A DNA stretch of 64,000 nt from Undaria pinnatifida (Eukaryota > Sar > Phaeophyceae > Laminariales > Alariaceae), in contig JABAKD010000016.1 of NCBI GenBank assembly GCA_012845835.1, positions 24,148,053 to 24,212,052 on the forward strand, written 5' to 3'. Made by a program: the position numbers and the translations under genes. Of the stretch, positions 60,583 to 64,000 are shown in pieces. The notes beneath the pieces are model-generated. The model was not told where the DNA came from, ran no database searches, and saw only the letters and a program-made list of their open reading frames with translations. Every line of letters begins with the position of its first letter. The stretch's first letter is position 1.

Positions 60583-60608
60583 GCATGGGTGTATGCCGGC
60601 ACCCATGC
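60583..60608. repeat. Imperfect hairpin related to the 35082 palindrome
   Basis: GCATGGGT and ACCCATGC arms flank GTATGCCGGC. The surrounding sequence (GCCCTACCCGAA before, CGGAG after) is the reverse complement of the flanks at 35.08 kb. Confidence 0.6.
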
Positions 60609-62894
60609 GGAGACCTTGTATACGTGCACGAAAAGCACATCATCGCTCACGCGTTATTTGTTTGTTTATTTTTGTAGGTTGTCCGTCGTTGTTGTACGTT
60701 GTTGTTGGCGCGTATCCTATTAATATTTTATCAGATAATATTTTTTCATGTGCGTATTCACCCGAACTTATACACATTCTTCACAACTCCTCCTGCAGAT
60801 GCTGTTTGCGTAATAAGGTCGCGCAAAAAATCGGTTTTGAGCCTATATCAGGTTGACGTGCAGACCAAGCACGCTCAATATGATGAACACTTCAACAGCA
60901 CCAAACGCAATAATATAAAAAGACGAATTAGAGCGATCTACTACTGGTATAACACGCGTTCTTCTGGACGTATCATGTTCGTCTTGCAGCCTTGCTAATC
61001 TTCTTGCATCGCATTCTTCACAACTACTCGCAATTTTCCGTGTTTTATTCGTTCAAGCCTTGCAGACGTCAAGCAAAACAACCGCAATTTGGCTTGTTAC
61101 TTGCATAATAGGTCGCGCAAAAAAACTTGGCCTATTGGGTCAAAGCCTACTAACTAAGCTCGCAATTATTGACGCGGTCGCAATTCGGCTGGTCATTTGC
61201 ATCATGTACGGTATCTAGGTTTTTTTTTCTTCGTTCATGAAGGGTGTCCGTCTAGAATTTCACTTCCTAATAAAGTTGTATCCTCGCCTTCGTTGCCGGC
61301 CGTAGGGAACCTTTCGCAGATGCCGTAGTATATACATTCAAGTATTGTACGAAAAGCACGTCATCGCTCGCGCGATATTTGTTTTTTTCTTTTTGTAGGT
61401 TGTCCGTCGTTGTTGTACGTTGTTGTTGGCGCGTACCCAATTAATATTTAATCAGATATTATTTTTTTATTTTATCATGTGCGTATTCGCTCGACGAAAT
61501 TATACACATTGTTCACTTGTACAACTCCTCCTGACGATTTTGAGCTTATATCAGGTTGACGTGCAGACCAAGCACGCTCGACTTGAGAAACACTTCAACA
61601 GCACCAAACGAAATAAGATAAGAAGACGAATCATATCGATCTACTACTGGTATTATAACACGCGCTCAAGCCCTGCAGACGTCAAGCAAAACAAACGCTC
61701 GAGAGTATACCACCGCAAAATTCAAAACTTCAGCAACTACCTGCCGTTTGGAAATTATGCCAATTTTGGAAACTATCCAGACGCTGCAAATGTTAAGATA
61801 CAACCGAAGTCGCAAGATTACCTCCTCTAAATACAATATTTTGCAACTTCTCCCTCGTCTCGCTCAGCATCCATCCGCGTTCACGTCGAGGTGCCGAACG
61901 AATAAGGAAGGGCGAGGGGCGTTGGAGCCGCCCCCCGTAGACTTTTACGTGTTTCATTCGTTCAAGTCCTGCAGACGTCAAGCAAAACAAACTAACGCTC
62001 AAGCCCTGCAGACGTCAAGCAAAACAACCTAAAAAGACGAATTAGATCGATCTACTACTCGTATTATATCACGCGCTCAAGCCCTGCAGACGTCAAGCAA
62101 AACAAACGCTCTATACCACCGCAAAATTCAAAACCTTTAGCAACTACCTACCGTTTGGAAATGATGCCAATTTTGGAAATTATCCAGACGCTGCAAACGT
62201 TGAGATACAACCGAAGTCGCAAGATTACCTCCTCTGAATACCATATTTTTGCAACTTTTCCCTTGTCTCGCTCGGCATCCATCCGCGTTCACGTCGAGGT
62301 GCCGAACGGATAAGGAAGGCCGAGAGGCGTTGGAGCCGCCCCCCGAAGACTTTCACGCGTTGGAGCCGCCCCCCGAAGACTTTTACGTGTTTCAGTCGTT
62401 CAAGCTCTGCAGACGTCAAGCAAAACAAACGCTCGAGAGTATGCAACCGCAAAATTCAAAACATTACAATTGCAACTAACTACCGTTTGGACATGATGCC
62501 AATTTTGTAAGTCATTCAGGCCCTGCAGACGTGAAGATACAACCAAAATATCAGGAAATCCTCCTCGACATGCGATATTTTTGCAACTTTTCGCTTGTCT
62601 CGCTCGACATCCGTCCGCGTTCACGTCGAGGTGCGGAACGGATACGGCAGGGCGAGGGGCGTTTTGAGCCGCCCCCCAAAGACGGCGCTCGAACGAAGCT
62701 ATTTGACCGAGAATTCCAGTTCCGCGAATCGCATACTGAGGCCGAGGCGAAAAAAAACTCCTGACCGAATCCCCGAAAAATAGAATGATCGTAAGCGAGT
62801 ATGTATTTCCAATGTGAGATGAGCGTATTATGTGAGCCAAGACACCATCGAAAATGAAGGAAGAAATAAACCTCAACAAATTAACCACAACTAA

Positions 62895-63540
62895 AAGCAC
62901 CTCTGGTACGACGTACCAGGACCAACCCCCTTTTACAGCAGCAGTGGTATTTGTTCTTGTTTCTTGTTTGCGTTCTTCCATCCTATTTTGCAAAGATTTG
63001 TATGTTTAGATACAACCAAACATTGGATTTCAAATCACATACTGCTATTTGGGTCCTTCGTGTACTATTTCCCAAGGAAATCGATCGCGACTACTCGCAA
63101 CTGCCGGTTGTTCGGCCCTTCGGCTGTTCGGGCTGTTGTACACGGTGACGTGTAGATGTGTTTGTACCTTTTGGGGGGCTTCCGTTAGTGGTCAAGTAGG
63201 GGTACGATTTCGGTCAAGTGGGGTGAAAGTATAGTCACGCTGGAGTACTACAGGAATTTGGTAGATTTGCGGGGGCATACCCCCCCAACGCGTGGTCAAA
63301 AGGGGGGATCCGTAAGACCCCGCGCGCGCCACGGTTCGGCTAGCCCCAACAACGTGCTCTAGCAACAAATAAAAGGTGCGCGTGCTCGGCAAAGTCTGCA
63401 GGCACCTGACTAGCGCGTCAGAACTGCTTTTGGGGCAATCTGGGGCATGTGCGAGCGCCTCCCGCGGCCGGGTTTGGCCTATATCCCCGATTGACCAAAA
63501 AAGCAGGAGGTATACCCCGTTTGGCCATTGCCTAATACAA
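62895..63540 (-). repeat. Dispersed repeat, copy B (opposite to 33-34.9 kb copy)
   Basis: Reverse complement of 33236-33735 plus 34740-34870, contiguous here. It may represent the uninterrupted form of the element, about 640 bp. No coding capacity or obvious terminal repeats. Confidence 0.7.
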
Positions 63541-64000
63541 AAACTGCAGGGATTTCCCATTTCTTCTCTACGATAAATGTGAACACGTTGGTCATGAAAC
63601 ATACATATCCGAATCACACTGCACAAGATGGAGCTGATAATAGAGTAATACCGTACACACAAGAAGCGTCGAGAACTCTCGAAGACTTCCCTTCCCCTAG
63701 TACGTACGAGTAGCGCTCTTTCCCGAGGGTGTATTTTCTACTCTCACGAGCGAGAAAACGCGTGTGTTTCATTTTCGGATTTTCGAATTATCCACCAATA
63801 CAATGGAAGGTTGCCCCCTCTATGGCTAATCTATGAGTTGTGAAGGTGTACCACATACTCCGTCAAAGCTTTACAGGCCGGTATGCGCTTGTCTTTGTCT
63901 AACGCAAACCCAAATAATGCCCGTCGGCCACCATAAGGGCGCGTTCTGTCCGCCGTTCTCGCTATTATATTCGAAACGTGTCTCGTCCTGCAAGTATCAC
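63541..64000. other. Right edge; nothing supported
   Basis: No gene, RNA or repeat family recognised in this stretch. Confidence 0.4.

Larger units (their letters stand above)
57998..62793. mobile_element. Foldback-like element with long complex inverted arms
   Basis: A 4.8 kb mirror-image structure. Left arm in order: terminal segment (58000-58113), two ~340 bp units (58120-58720), segment X (58740-58860), Y (59689-59860), Z (59875-59960) and W (60000-60110). The right arm repeats them in reverse order and complement: W 61087-61205, Z 61230-61345, Y 61345-61540, X 61545-61660, three ~340 bp units (61663-62680) and terminal (62680-62793). The left arm is split by MITE copy 5. The centre (60.1-61.1 kb) holds another partial Y-X copy and the hairpin related to 35082. 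Long inverted arms built of internal tandem repeats are typical of Foldback/Galileo-type DNA elements (family knowledge). No transposase is recognised. Confidence 0.65.

Overview
This window looks like nuclear DNA of an intron-rich heterokont (stramenopile) alga, most likely a brown alga. That assignment is an inference. The support is five multi-exon housekeeping-type genes, introns from about 100 bp to 7 kb, adjacent genes on alternating strands, a Derlin with what looks like a bipartite (secondary-plastid) leader, and heavy loading with Helitrons, MITE-like elements and simple repeats. There are no bacterial operons, rRNA genes, convincing tRNA genes or CRISPR arrays.

Left part (1-30.5 kb), conserved genes: (i) + strand trigger factor, 3' part only (2655-6503), preceded by a 1.7 kb (CCTTG)n array in its upstream intron or flank; (ii) - strand RFT1, an ER lipid-linked-oligosaccharide translocation factor (13529-8201, five exons); (iii) + strand Derlin (13782-19611, six exons), divergent from RFT1 with only 252 bp between the two ATGs; (iv) - strand NSRP1/CCDC55-like splicing regulator (30460-20825, four exons), whose 7.06 kb first intron is filled with repeats. 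Exon joins were rebuilt by hand from splice sites, reading phase and family conservation. The 5' start of the trigger factor was not found.

Middle and right part (30.5-64 kb), a mobile-element landscape: an apparently intact Helitron (42222-47357, 1711 aa: Zn motif, HUH/Y2 Rep, PIF1-type helicase, C-terminal OTU protease), two decayed Helitrons on the - strand (39.6-36.7 kb and 51.1-48.7 kb), a 4.8 kb foldback-like inverted repeat (58.0-62.8 kb), a dispersed repeat present in opposite orientations at 33.2 and 63.5 kb, and several tandem repeats.

The most interesting signal is a family of three cysteine-rich genes that I do not recognise, called HAC-1/2/3 here (Helitron-adjacent Cys-rich; my label). 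HAC-1 (+, 40290-42144) ends 77 bp before the start codon of the intact Helitron. HAC-2 (-, 53545-51265) ends 183 bp before the start codon of a second, divergent Helitron. HAC-3 (-, about 57.6-54.3 kb) is a decayed tandem neighbour of HAC-2 with a 1.34 kb internal duplication. The same gene order and orientation beside two different Helitrons suggests an accessory gene carried by this Helitron lineage, or a host family that it repeatedly captures or targets.
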